A stretch of 64,000 nt of DNA from Stenotrophomonas sp. ESTM1D_MKCIP4_1 (GCF_003086895.1 NZ_CP026004.1:2206731-2270730); one strand, 5' to 3'. Positions 35,661-43,720 are shown, counted from the stretch's first letter. The notes: generated by a model from the letters alone, not told the origin. Made by a program: numbers and translations.

Positions 35661-36458
35661 TCAGGGATTCAGCACGCGGAACGTGAGAGTCACGCTGTTG
35701 CTGTACTCGGCAACCTGCGCACCCGCCGGTGCGGCCGTGCGGTGGCGGGTCAGCGCGACCCAGGTGCCGGCCGCAGACAGCGGCATGCGCACGTGCCCGG
35801 CGGCATCACTTTTCAGGGTGACGACCTGCGGCGTGCGGTCCGAGCTCCAGACCGCCTCGGTGATCTCCACGGCCTGGTTGGCCAGCGGCGCGCCGTCGTA
35901 CTGCACGATGAAATCGAAGGTCTCGCCCACGTACAGATCGCTGGGGTGGCTGACCGGTACCAGTTCCACGCCCTTGTTGCGCGGCGCAAGCGCGGCGTGA
36001 TCGGGGTTGCCCACGGTGACGTAGCTGTCGGCCTGGGTGAGCGACTGGAAATCGGAGATGACCTTGGAACCAGCGGGAATCTTCACCGCCGGGTCGCGCG
36101 AGCTTGCGCGCTTGCCGTTCTGTTCCCAGGTACGGAACAGCGCGCCGAGGCGCGGGCCGGTGCTGAGGCGGTAGGTGCCGGTGCCTGCCGGCAGCGTGTA
36201 TTCCGCCACGGTACGGGTCTTCATGGCCTGCGCAGCCAGCGGCGCTTCGCTGCCGTCCGGACCGGTCACGGTGAACTGGCTGCCGTCGAACGCCGTCTCC
36301 GGTACGAAGAAGGTCTCGGCGAACGAGGCGTCCATGGCAATGGTCTGCCCTGCCCGCGGCGTGAAGCTGCTGGGGACCAGGTAAGGCGTGTGGGCGTATG
36401 CCGGCAGGGATGCGGCCAGCGCCAGCGCGGCGGCGGCAAGCAGGGAATGCGTCTTCAT
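35661..36458 (-). CDS. Periplasmic DUF4198-family protein
   Basis: 265 residues with a signal peptide ending LPAYAH; the mature protein starts HTPYLVPSSF, the His-first arrangement usual for DUF4198, which has been linked to metal (nickel, cobalt, iron) uptake. A C-terminal Ig-like domain follows (YVGETFDFIVQYDGAPLANQ). First gene of the operon. A Fur-like site lies 75 bases upstream. The exposed N-terminal His after cleavage would be a natural metal ligand; that is inference. Confidence 0.83.
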   Translation of the reverse strand: MKTHSLLAAAALALAASLPAYAHTPYLVPSSFTPRAGQTIAMDASFAETFFVPETAFDGSQFTVTGPDGSEAPLAAQAMKTRTVAEYTLPAGTGTYRLSTGPRLGALFRTWEQNGKRASSRDPAVKIPAGSKVISDFQSLTQADSYVTVGNPDHAALAPRNKGVELVPVSHPSDLYVGETFDFIVQYDGAPLANQAVEITEAVWSSDRTPQVVTLKSDAAGHVRMPLSAAGTWVALTRHRTAAPAGAQVAEYSNSVTLTFRVLNP

Positions 36459-36533
36459 GGGACCTTCGTGTCGGTGAGCGTGGGCGCTGGCGAGACGGAG
36501 GTCCGGGGCTGGCGGACGGAATGTTAAGTTAAG

Positions 36534-36548
36534 TGAGATTGGTTATCA
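36534..36548 (-). promoter_or_regulatory. Candidate Fur box upstream of the DUF4198-ApbE-receptor operon
   Basis: On the minus strand TGATAAC-C-AATCTCA, matching 11 of 14 bases of the 7-1-7 Fur consensus. It lies in the only clearly AT-rich patch of the region and points at a TonB-receptor operon. Confidence 0.5.
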
Positions 36549-36607
36549 ATTAGTGAAATTCTTCGGCGTGTGTCGCTCTCACACGGCCTGTATCGACTGC
36601 ACGACGC

Positions 36608-37789
36608 TCAACGCCGTTCCTGGCGATCTGCGACGTACAGCAGCAGCGCTCCGCAGCCCATCAACAGCGCCGTCGCCACCAGTGCCCCCTGGTAGGTGCC
36701 GGTCGCTTTGGCCATGTACCCCGCGATGATCGGCCCGATGATCTGTGCCACGCCGTAGCCCAGCGTGATGCGGGCCATGCCCTTGGACGGGTTGGACGGC
36801 GCGTGCCGCCCCACAAGCGCCAGGGTGAGGCTGACGATGCCGACGAAGGTGGAGCCGAACAACGCGGCCGACAGCAGATTGACGGCCGCGCTGGATGAAA
36901 CGGCCGGCAACAGCATGCCGACGCCCTGCAACACGTAGGCCGCCGCCAACGCGCGGGTGGCACCGGAGCGGCGGGCGATGCGGTCCCAGACGAAGGTGGA
37001 GGGCAGCGCCGCCACGCCGACGATGACCCAGACCCAGCCTCCCCTGCCCTGCAGCACGGGCAGCGTTTCGAGAATGGCAACAATGAAGGTGGCGCCGATG
37101 ACAAAGCCAAAGCCTGCACACAGGTAAGCCGCGCTGAGCAGACGCATCCACGCGCCCGACGCTGCGGCTGACGGCGAAGCCTGGGGATTGGCAGCAGCGG
37201 GGGGCGACGCCGGGGCAGGCATCCAGCACCAGGCCGGCACGAAGAACGCCAGCCCGAGCACACCCAATGCGATCCACTGTCCCGACCACGCCAGCGCCGG
37301 CAGCGTCAGCACCACCGCCGCGCCGGAAACCACGATGCCCAGTCCCATGCCAGTGAAGTGCAGGCCGAGATCCGGGCGACGCCCGTGCTGCAGCAGCCAG
37401 TTCAGTACCAGTCCGGAGGCCAGAAGCAGCCCCGCCACGCTGGACAGCCCGGACAGAAAGCGCAGGACACCCCAGGCAACCGGATCGCGGGTCAGGCCCA
37501 TGGCGACGGTACTGGCCACGGCCACCACCAGGCCGATGCGGTACAGCACGTAGCGCGTATGCAGCGTGCCGGCTGTAGCGGCCAGCAGGGTGCCGGCCAT
37601 GTAACCGGCGTAGTTGATGGCCGCCAGCCAACCGGCCGCCACGTAGCCCAGGCCCGCCTGCGCCTTCATGATCGGCAGCATCGGCGTGTAGGCGAAGCGG
37701 GCCAGCCCGACGGTGAGGACCAGCGCGCAGATGCCGGCGAGGATCACGCGATATGGCGTGACGTGGGGCGCGCTTCCTACCTGGGTCAT
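36608..37789 (-). CDS. YbfB/YjiJ-family MFS transporter
   Basis: 393 residues with 12 predicted membrane segments and the characteristic N-terminus GLARFAYTPMLPIMKAQAGLG of the YbfB/YjiJ family. The ATG at 37789 has GGAAG seven bases ahead. It is divergent from the NemR-like regulator, and the regulator's palindromic operator lies in the shared gap, so expression may rise with electrophile or oxidant stress. The substrate is unknown. Confidence 0.87.
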   Translation of the reverse strand: MTQVGSAPHVTPYRVILAGICALVLTVGLARFAYTPMLPIMKAQAGLGYVAAGWLAAINYAGYMAGTLLAATAGTLHTRYVLYRIGLVVAVASTVAMGLTRDPVAWGVLRFLSGLSSVAGLLLASGLVLNWLLQHGRRPDLGLHFTGMGLGIVVSGAAVVLTLPALAWSGQWIALGVLGLAFFVPAWCWMPAPASPPAAANPQASPSAAASGAWMRLLSAAYLCAGFGFVIGATFIVAILETLPVLQGRGGWVWVIVGVAALPSTFVWDRIARRSGATRALAAAYVLQGVGMLLPAVSSSAAVNLLSAALFGSTFVGIVSLTLALVGRHAPSNPSKGMARITLGYGVAQIIGPIIAGYMAKATGTYQGALVATALLMGCGALLLYVADRQERR

Positions 37790-37879
37790 CGTCTTCCGTT
37801 GCGGGTGCCAGCGTTCCCGGACCGTATCACCTGCATTCGTGCCGGGGCCATGCCGCAAAAGTAGTGGGCACGCGAGCAC

Positions 37880-37896
37880 TAGACGACCGGTCTAAT
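37880..37896 (+). promoter_or_regulatory. TetR/NemR-type operator 1 with -10 box
   Basis: TAGACGACCGGTCTA (37880-37894) overlaps TCTAAT (37891-37896), a good -10 for the regulator gene at 37916. The identical 15-mer recurs at 38574-38588 before the DJ-1 gene. Location implies autorepression and perhaps control of the divergent MFS gene. Confidence 0.75.
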
Positions 37897-37915
37897 CAGG
37901 CGTATTGTTGACCCA

Positions 37916-38521
37916 ATGAACACTGCCCACGACACCGCAGGCACCGACGTCCGCCAGAGAATCCTGGCCAGCGGCCGTCGCACCATGGGCGGCAAGGGTT
38001 TCTCGGCGGTGGGCCTGAACGAGGTTCTGAACTCGGCCGGCGTACCCAAGGGCTCGTTCTACCACTACTTCGGCTCGAAGGACGCGTTCGGCGAGGCTCT
38101 GCTGCAGGACTACTTCGACGAATATCTGGGCGAAATGGACCAGATATTCCGTGCGCCCGGCCAGACCCGGGCCACACAGCTGGACCACTACTTCGCTGCG
38201 TGGATGGACAGCCAGTCCTTCGAGGACTGCCAGGGCAAGTGCCTGGCGGTGAAGCTGGGTGCCGAGGTGGCTGATCTATCGCCCGCCATGCGCGCGGCGC
38301 TGCGCACCGGAACTGCCGGCATCATCGAACGCCTCGCGCAGGCGATCGAGGACGGCCGGGCCGAGGGTTCTGTGGCCGGCAACGGGTCCGCACACGCGCT
38401 GGCACAAAGCCTGTACCAGCTGTGGCTGGGCGCCAGCATCATGGTGAAGATCGTGCGCGGCCCGCAGCCCTTCGAGAGCGCGCTGGCAACCACACAGCAG
38501 ATGTTGCACCCCTCACGCTGA
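37916..38521 (+). CDS. NemR-like TetR-family repressor
   Basis: 201 residues. The DNA-binding domain at 1-60 contains GVPKGSFYHYFGSKDAFG. The C-terminal part CLAVKLGAEVADLSPAMRAAL resembles E. coli NemR, including a Cys (109) aligned with the redox-sensitive Cys106 of NemR; another Cys is at 105. NemR senses quinones, glyoxals and hypochlorite through that Cys. The twin operators here and before the DJ-1/PfpI gene define a small regulon. The E. coli nemR neighbours (nemA, gloA) are absent. Confidence 0.87.
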   Translation: MNTAHDTAGTDVRQRILASGRRTMGGKGFSAVGLNEVLNSAGVPKGSFYHYFGSKDAFGEALLQDYFDEYLGEMDQIFRAPGQTRATQLDHYFAAWMDSQSFEDCQGKCLAVKLGAEVADLSPAMRAALRTGTAGIIERLAQAIEDGRAEGSVAGNGSAHALAQSLYQLWLGASIMVKIVRGPQPFESALATTQQMLHPSR

Positions 38522-38561
38522 GCGAGCCGTGCCTGCGGCACACTCTGCCCGTCGTGTTTTT

Positions 38562-38590
38562 TTGAGCGGAATCTAGACGACCGGTCTACT
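38562..38590 (+). promoter_or_regulatory. Promoter of the DJ-1/PfpI gene with operator 2 in the spacer
   Basis: TTGAGC (38562-38567) and TCTACT (38585-38590), 17 bases apart. The palindrome TAGACGACCGGTCTA (38574-38588) covers the spacer and -10, an arrangement in which bound repressor would block RNA polymerase. A run of seven T at 38557-38563 precedes it. Confidence 0.7.
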
Positions 38591-38619
38591 TGTTAGCCCT
38601 CTACAACCGGAGCATCCCC

Positions 38620-39303
38620 ATGAAAGTCCTCATCGTTCTGACCTCGCACGACCAGCTTGGCGACACCGGCCATAAGACCGGGTTCTGGCTGGAAGAACTG
38701 GCCGCCCCCTACTACGCCTTCAAGGATGCGGGCGCGCAGATCGTGCTGGCCTCGCCCAAGGGCGGCCAGCCGCCGCTGGACCCGAAGAGCAACGAGCCCG
38801 CGTTCCAGACGGAACTGACCCGCCGCTTTGAAGCCGACGCCGACGCCAAGGCGCAGTTGGCCGCCACCGTCCGCCTGGACAGCGTGGATGCCGCCGACTT
38901 CGATACCGTGTTCTACCCCGGCGGCCACGGCCCGCTGTGGGATCTGGCCAACGACACCCATTCCATCGCGCTGATCGAATCGTTCGTTGCCAGCGGCAAG
39001 CCGGTCGGTCTGGTCTGCCATGCACCGGGCGTGCTGCGCCAGGTCAAGGCGCCCGACGGCCGGCCGCTGGTAGCGGGCAAGCAGGTCACCGGTTTTGCCA
39101 ACAGCGAAGAAGACGCCGTGGGCCTGACCAATGTGGTGCCCTTCCTGGTGGAAGAGATGCTGAAGGACCTGGGCGGCGACTACTCGAAGGGCCCGGACTG
39201 GGGCTCCTACGTGCTGCGCGACGGCCTGCTGATCACCGGGCAGAACCCGGGCTCCTCGGCCGAAGCCGCGGCCGTACTGATCCAGGCGGTAGACCCGACC
39301 TGA
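38620..39303 (+). CDS. DJ-1/PfpI-family glutamine-amidotransferase-like protein (Hsp31-like)
   Basis: 227 residues. Nucleophile elbow LVCHAPG with Cys133-His134, and the N-terminal KTGFWLEELAAPYYAF with the Glu that supports the Cys. The same order is found in yeast Hsp31-like glyoxalase III and bacterial type 1 GATase-like proteins, which detoxify methylglyoxal or repair glycated groups. Control by a NemR-like sensor (identical operator upstream) fits a role against reactive carbonyls. Glyoxalase activity itself is inferred. Confidence 0.88.
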   Translation: MKVLIVLTSHDQLGDTGHKTGFWLEELAAPYYAFKDAGAQIVLASPKGGQPPLDPKSNEPAFQTELTRRFEADADAKAQLAATVRLDSVDAADFDTVFYPGGHGPLWDLANDTHSIALIESFVASGKPVGLVCHAPGVLRQVKAPDGRPLVAGKQVTGFANSEEDAVGLTNVVPFLVEEMLKDLGGDYSKGPDWGSYVLRDGLLITGQNPGSSAEAAAVLIQAVDPT

Positions 39304-39407
39304 GGGCACACGGGGTGCGATCCGCGTCGGAGGCCTGGATCGCACCCGCATGCGTGCTACGGTGCGGGCAGAGGCAGCGTGCAGATTCCTTCCTATCGGC
39401 AGATTCC

Positions 39408-39803
39408 ATGAAACGCACCCCGGCCACCGCCACTGCGGCAGACACCCCCCTGCCACCGGACCTGTTCGATGCTTTGCGCCGGCTGCTGCTGCACCACCGC
39501 GATGGCCTGAGCGTTGTCCACGATACGCCGGAACATGTCTACGCCAACTGCCGCACGCCTGCGGCGAACGGCAAGCCGCACTTTTTCGGCGCAGTGAAAG
39601 TGTCTGGTCGCAAGCATGCGTTCCACTTCATGCCCGTCTACGATTTTCCCGAGCTGCTGGCGGACATCAGCCCGGCCTTGAAGAAGCGCATGCAGGGCAA
39701 ATCCTGCTTCAACTTTGAGCGCTTCGATGCCGAATTTCTGGCGCAGTTGAAGACGCTGGTGGACGCAGGTGCGGCGCGTTACAAAGCCGAAGGCAGGCTC
39801 TGA
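39408..39803 (+). CDS. Conserved hypothetical protein
   Basis: 131 residues, soluble, no signal peptide. A pattern FGAVKVSGRKHAFHFMPVYD and LKKRMQGKSCFNF looks conserved and recalls small DUF1801-like proteins, but I cannot name the family with confidence. ATG at 39408; the preceding frame is open but out of family context. It follows the DJ-1 gene by 104 bases and ends just before a tandem REP pair. Function unknown. Confidence 0.65.
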   Translation: MKRTPATATAADTPLPPDLFDALRRLLLHHRDGLSVVHDTPEHVYANCRTPAANGKPHFFGAVKVSGRKHAFHFMPVYDFPELLADISPALKKRMQGKSCFNFERFDAEFLAQLKTLVDAGAARYKAEGRL

Positions 39804-39811
39804 GCTTTAGC

Positions 39812-39880
39812 AGAGTCGAGCTTGCTCGACTGGCACGGCACAACTGTAGAGTCGAGCTTGCTCGACTGGCACGGCACAAC
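39812..39880. repeat. Tandem pair of REP palindromes
   Basis: Two identical 33-base copies (39812-39844 and 39848-39880), each built on AGTCGAGC-TT-GCTCGACT followed by GGCACGGCACAAC; the second is headed GTAGAG. They lie between convergent genes. Confidence 0.8.
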
Positions 39881-39911
39881 CAGAAACAAAAGCCGTACCG
39901 GGTCAAACGCT

Positions 39912-40340
39912 CTAGCGCTCGCGGCAGCGCAGCCAGCCGCCTGATGGCGAGGCCACCTGTTCCCAGCCATTGGCCAGCCGCCGGAACGCTTGGCCGCCGA
40001 TGCAGGCAGTACCAGTGCGTTTGGCTTCCGCCGAACCCAGCGCCGGCAGCACGCGCACTTCACTGGACGGACCCGGCCGGCCCGCCTGGCGGGCTTCGCT
40101 CTGCAGCGTGCTCGCCTCGATGCTGGCGCAGTACGCTTTCATCCCCGTGTGTGGGTGGTCAGGCCACGCGTATTGTTCGCAGTTGAAGGGCGTGGTCGTC
40201 TTCGACATCGAGTTGTACGACGCCTTCGGGGCAGCAGGCAACGGCTTCCGTGCAGGACCGGTCGCGGAGTGGATCTGCTGTGCGGTCGCCGGAAGTGCGG
40301 CGGCCAGCAGCCAGCCCAGCAGCAGCGTGCGAACATCCAT
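39912..40340 (-). CDS. Exported hypothetical protein with paired cysteines
   Basis: 142 residues. Signal peptide LLLGWLLAAALPATAQ, a Pro/Ala-rich stretch, then a small domain with four Cys (FNCEQYAW, KAYCASIE, TACIGGQAF, WLRCRER) that could form two disulphides. The second half (GQAFRRLANGWEQV, GWLRCRER) is compact and looks folded. ATG at 40340 with GAGG upstream. I do not recognise the family. The same frame is open across the opposite-strand GAF gene, but that part is shadow. Confidence 0.65.
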   Translation of the reverse strand: MDVRTLLLGWLLAAALPATAQQIHSATGPARKPLPAAPKASYNSMSKTTTPFNCEQYAWPDHPHTGMKAYCASIEASTLQSEARQAGRPGPSSEVRVLPALGSAEAKRTGTACIGGQAFRRLANGWEQVASPSGGWLRCRER

Positions 40341-40565
40341 GTGGCGCCTCGTTCCGTAAGTGGAAACCGCAAAGGTCTTTACGCGTGACGCGTCACGGTG
40401 ATGCCCCCTGCATGCCTTCGATTCTGCCCGAAACCGGCCGCGCTGCCGAGACCGTGCGACGCGCCGGACATGCGCCAGGGTACGGCATGAGTGCGGCGGT
40501 GGTTCATCCATTCCACACAACCCTGCTCTAGCATGGGCCATGCCCATTGACTGCCCAGGAAACCC

Positions 40566-41489
40566 ATGACGGATCATTCTGCTGCCGCATTCACTGAAAC
40601 CGAACGCCAGCAGGCGCTGGACGCGCTGCACGTGGTCGGCAGCCTGCCCGAGCCGGCCTACGATGACATCGTGAAGGTGGCCGCCGCCGTCTGCGGTACG
40701 CCGATGGCACTGGTGACGCTGATTGATCGCGACCGCCAATGGTTCAAGGCCAAGGTCGGCGTCGAGGGCAGCGAAACCGACCGCGACGTGGCGGTCTGTG
40801 ACCATACGATCCGGCAGCCTGATCGGCTGCTGGAGGTGGGTGACCTGAAACAGGACAGCCGCTTCGTCGATAACCCCGTATTGAACGAGATCGGCGCGCG
40901 CTTCTACGCCGGCATGCCCCTGGTCACGCGCGAAGGCGCAGCCGTCGGTGCTGTCTGCGTGGTGGATCTGTCGCCGCGCTCGCTGAGCCAGGAACAGCGC
41001 GACGCCCTGCAGGCCCTGGCCCGCCTGACCATGACACTGATGGAGGCGCGCAGCCGCGAGCGGCAGCAGGAAGTGGCGACGATTCTGGAGCAGAGCCCGC
41101 TGGTGGAAGCCGCTCATGCCACCGGAACCGCCTGCACGGTGGTCATTCTTGAGCTCCAGGACATGGCGGCGCTGGCCGACCAGATGGGCGAGCGCAGCCT
41201 GGAACGCCAGCTGCAGCAGCTTGATGTGGCGCTTGAGCACTGCCTGGATACGCAGCGCGGCGACAGCATCAACCGGGTGACCGGCAGCGGCGAGTTCATC
41301 GCGGTGCTGGGCAGCGACCAGGCCAACGTAACCGTGGCCGCCCTGCAGGCGGTGGCCGATGAGGCGTCCTCGCGACTGGCCCGGCCGCTGCTGCTGGGGG
41401 CTGCCGGTGGAACCGGCGAAGAGAGCACCAGCGCGGTGTTCCTGCGCGCCGACCGCGAACTGAGTGCGCGCAAGGACGAACTGCGCTGA
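40566..41489 (+). CDS. GAF-domain protein with a degenerate GGDEF-like C-terminus
   Basis: 307 residues. Residues ~10-165 are a GAF sensor domain (DDIVKVAAAVCGTPMALVTLIDRDRQWFKAKVG, DHTIRQP, FYAGMPLVTREG, IGAVCVVD-like GAVCVVDLSPRSL). The rest has the outline of a GGDEF domain (VTGSGEFIAVLGSD where GGDEF is expected, ending FLRADRELSARKDELR), with GSGEF in place of GGDEF. It is therefore probably not a cyclase; it may bind GTP or be a pure sensor. Cytoplasmic. AGGA precedes the ATG. Confidence 0.82.
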   Translation: MTDHSAAAFTETERQQALDALHVVGSLPEPAYDDIVKVAAAVCGTPMALVTLIDRDRQWFKAKVGVEGSETDRDVAVCDHTIRQPDRLLEVGDLKQDSRFVDNPVLNEIGARFYAGMPLVTREGAAVGAVCVVDLSPRSLSQEQRDALQALARLTMTLMEARSRERQQEVATILEQSPLVEAAHATGTACTVVILELQDMAALADQMGERSLERQLQQLDVALEHCLDTQRGDSINRVTGSGEFIAVLGSDQANVTVAALQAVADEASSRLARPLLLGAAGGTGEESTSAVFLRADRELSARKDELR

Positions 41490-41503
41490 GGCGTTCGGTC
41501 ACC

Positions 41504-41941
41504 TCACTCGAAGTAGAGCATCATGGCCGGCCCGCTGCAGGTTTCAGGCACGGGCCCGGCTACGTTGCCGGGCGACAGCGCCATTGCGCCACCGCCGAAG
41601 GTGTGCGTCTCGCCGAAGCCCACCCGGTTGCCGCTGCGGGTGCTGCGCACGCCGATGGGCACGCCGGCCTGCCATTCCAGCTCGAAGCCGGCGGGCCAGA
41701 GCGCCAGCTGCTGGCGGCCTGAAGCGGGAACGAAGTAGACGCACGCACCCATCGGCTGGATCGTGCCGGTGGCCGAAGCGGTCAGCCAGACCATCGAGGC
41801 GTCCGGCGTCAGTTTCACCAGCTGCAGCGCGGATGCGGAGGAGCGGCCGCCGCCGCCCATGGTGCTGCAGCCGGAGAGCGCCGCCACCAGCACCAGTACG
41901 TGGGTGCGCGCGCTTTTCCAGCCCATCATGATCGCGTCCAT
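41504..41941 (-). CDS. Small lipoprotein
   Basis: 145 residues. Hydrophobic leader then lipobox LSGC at about residue 24, with STMGGGG after the lipidated Cys, so it should be membrane anchored. The mature part is a compact beta-rich domain with one Cys pair (GACVYFV, ETCSGPAM). ATG at 41941 is chosen for the strong AGGAGG five bases ahead. It is convergent with the GAF gene. Function unknown. Confidence 0.75.
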   Translation of the reverse strand: MDAIMMGWKSARTHVLVLVAALSGCSTMGGGGRSSASALQLVKLTPDASMVWLTASATGTIQPMGACVYFVPASGRQQLALWPAGFELEWQAGVPIGVRSTRSGNRVGFGETHTFGGGAMALSPGNVAGPVPETCSGPAMMLYFE

Positions 41942-42022
41942 CGGCCCTCCTGGCGGTGTCCGTTGCGTGGAGTCTACCCAGCATTGGCTCAGGACGGTGT
42001 GGGCGGCAGGCACTCAGGGCTG

Positions 42023-42672
42023 TTACAGCGCCTGCAGGGCATCGAACACGGGCGTTTCGCCCTCGGTGAGTTCGATGATGCAGCGGCGCACCTGCGGGTG
42101 TTCGATCAGGCCCAGCAGCGTGGCCGCGACATCGGCGCGGGCGATGCTGCCATAGGGAATGGCCAAGCCGGCGCGTACCCGGCCGGTGCCCGGTTCGTCG
42201 GTGAGCGTGCCCGGGCGCAGGATCACCCAGTCCAGCGCACTCTCCGCCAGGTGCACATCGGCGCGCTTCTTCACCGCCATATAGTTTTCAAACGTATCGG
42301 AGAGATGCTTTCCGCGCCCGGCTTCCGGGAACGCCGACACCAGCAGGAAGCGCGGCACGGCGGCCGCCTGTGCCGCGGCGACGGCCAGCTCCAGCCCGCG
42401 GCCATCGATGGCGTCGGTCATCGACGCCCCACCCTTGCCGCCCGCGCCCGCCGTGAAAACGACCACATCGCAGCCCTGCATGTGTGCCGCCAGTGAAGCG
42501 ACATCCAGTTCCAGCAGGTCACCCTGGACCGGCCGCGCGCCCAGCGCGTTCAGTTCGGCAGCCTGTTCCTGTGCGCGGTGCAGCCCAGTACGCGGTGGCC
42601 GCGTGCGCTGGCCTGTTGTACCAATGCACGGCCGACGTTGCCGGCGGCGCCGACGATGAGTATCTGGCTCAT
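42023..42672 (-). pseudogene. NAD(P)-binding SDR-like reductase, interrupted by a one-base frameshift
   Basis: From the ATG at 42672 the frame gives MSQILIVGAAGNVGRALVQ and GHRVLG, then goes out of frame and stops within ~15 codons. The -1 neighbouring frame carries on the same protein from LHRAQEQAAELNALGARPVQGDLL to the stop at 42023. Restoring one G in the GGG run near 42583 reads VLG-LHRAQEQ and yields a ~216-residue YwnB-like NAD(P)H-binding protein with GAAGNVG nucleotide motif. Either a real frameshift or a homopolymer sequencing error; everything else about the gene looks intact. Confidence 0.75.
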
Positions 42673-42838
42673 TGGGGATCCTGTGTGAGGGAGCGGTGCC
42701 CAGTGTGGCGGGCGGCGTTCCAACGCAGCGTGATCGCAGGGCGCACCTGCATGGGTCGTTCACCTGCCACCGCAGTCTGGCAAACGACCTGCGGAATAAG
42801 GTGGGGCGTACTCAACGCGATCCGCATGGAGGACGTTC

Positions 42839-43117
42839 ATGCATCCGCACGTGCTTGGCTGGGGCGCCACGGTGATTCTGATGGCGACGCTGATCCGGCA
42901 GATGATCAAACAATGGCAATCGCCGCATCCGGAGGTCGTATCACGGTGGTTGTTCGTTGGGCAGATGACCGCTTCGGCGCTCTTCATCGTGTACAGCGCG
43001 ATGCTGGGGTCGACCGTGTTCGTGGTCACCAACGCCCTGCTGTTGTTGACCGCAGTGGCAGGCCAGGTGCTGGCATGGCGCCGCCGTCGCCGATACCCGG
43101 CGCCTCCGCCGTGCTGA
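42839..43117 (+). CDS. Small three-segment membrane protein, SemiSWEET/PQ-loop-like
   Basis: 92 residues with three hydrophobic stretches (GWGATVILMATLIRQ, VGQMTASALFIVYSAML, FVVTNALLLLTAVAGQV) and a basic RRRRR tail. The size, three-helix plan and conserved Gln/Asn in helices 2 and 3 (VGQM, VTNA) recall SemiSWEET sugar transporters, which work as dimers. No PQ motif is evident, so the call is tentative. ATG with GAGG upstream; 27 bases before the isochorismatase-like gene, so probably co-transcribed. Confidence 0.6.
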   Translation: MHPHVLGWGATVILMATLIRQMIKQWQSPHPEVVSRWLFVGQMTASALFIVYSAMLGSTVFVVTNALLLLTAVAGQVLAWRRRRRYPAPPPC

Positions 43118-43144
43118 CCGGTAGACATCTCATGGAGCACGACG

Positions 43145-43702
43145 ATGGACGCGCCTACCGCCCTGATCATCATCGACCTGTTCAGCCTGTTCGATTTTCC
43201 AGATGGACCACGTCTGGCTCCCATTGCAGCCCACGCTGCAGATCGGGCTGCGAAGCTGCGCAGCGCCTTTGACGCGCGCGGTCTTCCGGTCATCCATGCC
43301 AACGACAACTTTGGCCAGTGGAAGCGTGACTTTCCTGCACTGGTGGATGCCTGCCGCGAGCAGGGAGGTGCGGCAGCGCATATCGCCTCCATCCTGGCAC
43401 CGGAGCCCCATCACTACTTCATCCTCAAGCCCAAGCACTCCGCATTCCTCGCCACACCGCTGCCTGTGCTGCTGGCCAAGCTCTGCGTCAAACGGCTGGT
43501 ACTTGCTGGCATGGCCCTGGATTCGTGCGTGCTTGCAACCGCGCTTGACGCCAATTCCCGCGAGTATGAAACCGTTGTTGCCTGGCAAGCCACCGCATCC
43601 CTGCCTGACCGTCGCCACGCCGCCCTGCGGCTGCTGCAACGCTCCGGCGCCGTCAAAGTGCTGGATGATCGAGGGGTGATCGCCCTGCTGGATGCCGGCT
43701 GA
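43145..43702 (+). CDS. Isochorismatase-family cysteine hydrolase
   Basis: 185 residues. The catalytic triad is visible: Asp11 in IIIDLF, Lys95 in LKPKHSAF and Cys128 in ALDSCVLAT. Family members hydrolyse nicotinamide, N-carbamoyl compounds, isochorismate and related substrates. Lacking an aryl-carrier domain, it is a stand-alone hydrolase; substrate unknown. The ATG at 43145 has GGAG upstream and follows the small membrane protein closely. Confidence 0.88.
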   Translation: MDAPTALIIIDLFSLFDFPDGPRLAPIAAHAADRAAKLRSAFDARGLPVIHANDNFGQWKRDFPALVDACREQGGAAAHIASILAPEPHHYFILKPKHSAFLATPLPVLLAKLCVKRLVLAGMALDSCVLATALDANSREYETVVAWQATASLPDRRHAALRLLQRSGAVKVLDDRGVIALLDAG

Positions 43703-43720
43703 GACGGGCCCTGCGCCTGA

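Noticed and set aside
38529..38563. Hairpin GTGCC-TGC-GGCAC followed by seven T after the TetR gene
   Set aside because: The T run is 15 bases past a five-base stem, which does not fit a Rho-independent terminator; the last T bases serve the next promoter.
40341..41240. Upstream extension of the small exported protein across the GAF gene
   Set aside because: A signal peptide begins at 40340 with its own ribosome site, and the extension is antisense to a good gene.
42560..42600. Programmed ribosomal frameshift as explanation of the split SDR gene
   Set aside because: No slippery heptamer or downstream structure is visible; a lost base in a G run is simpler.
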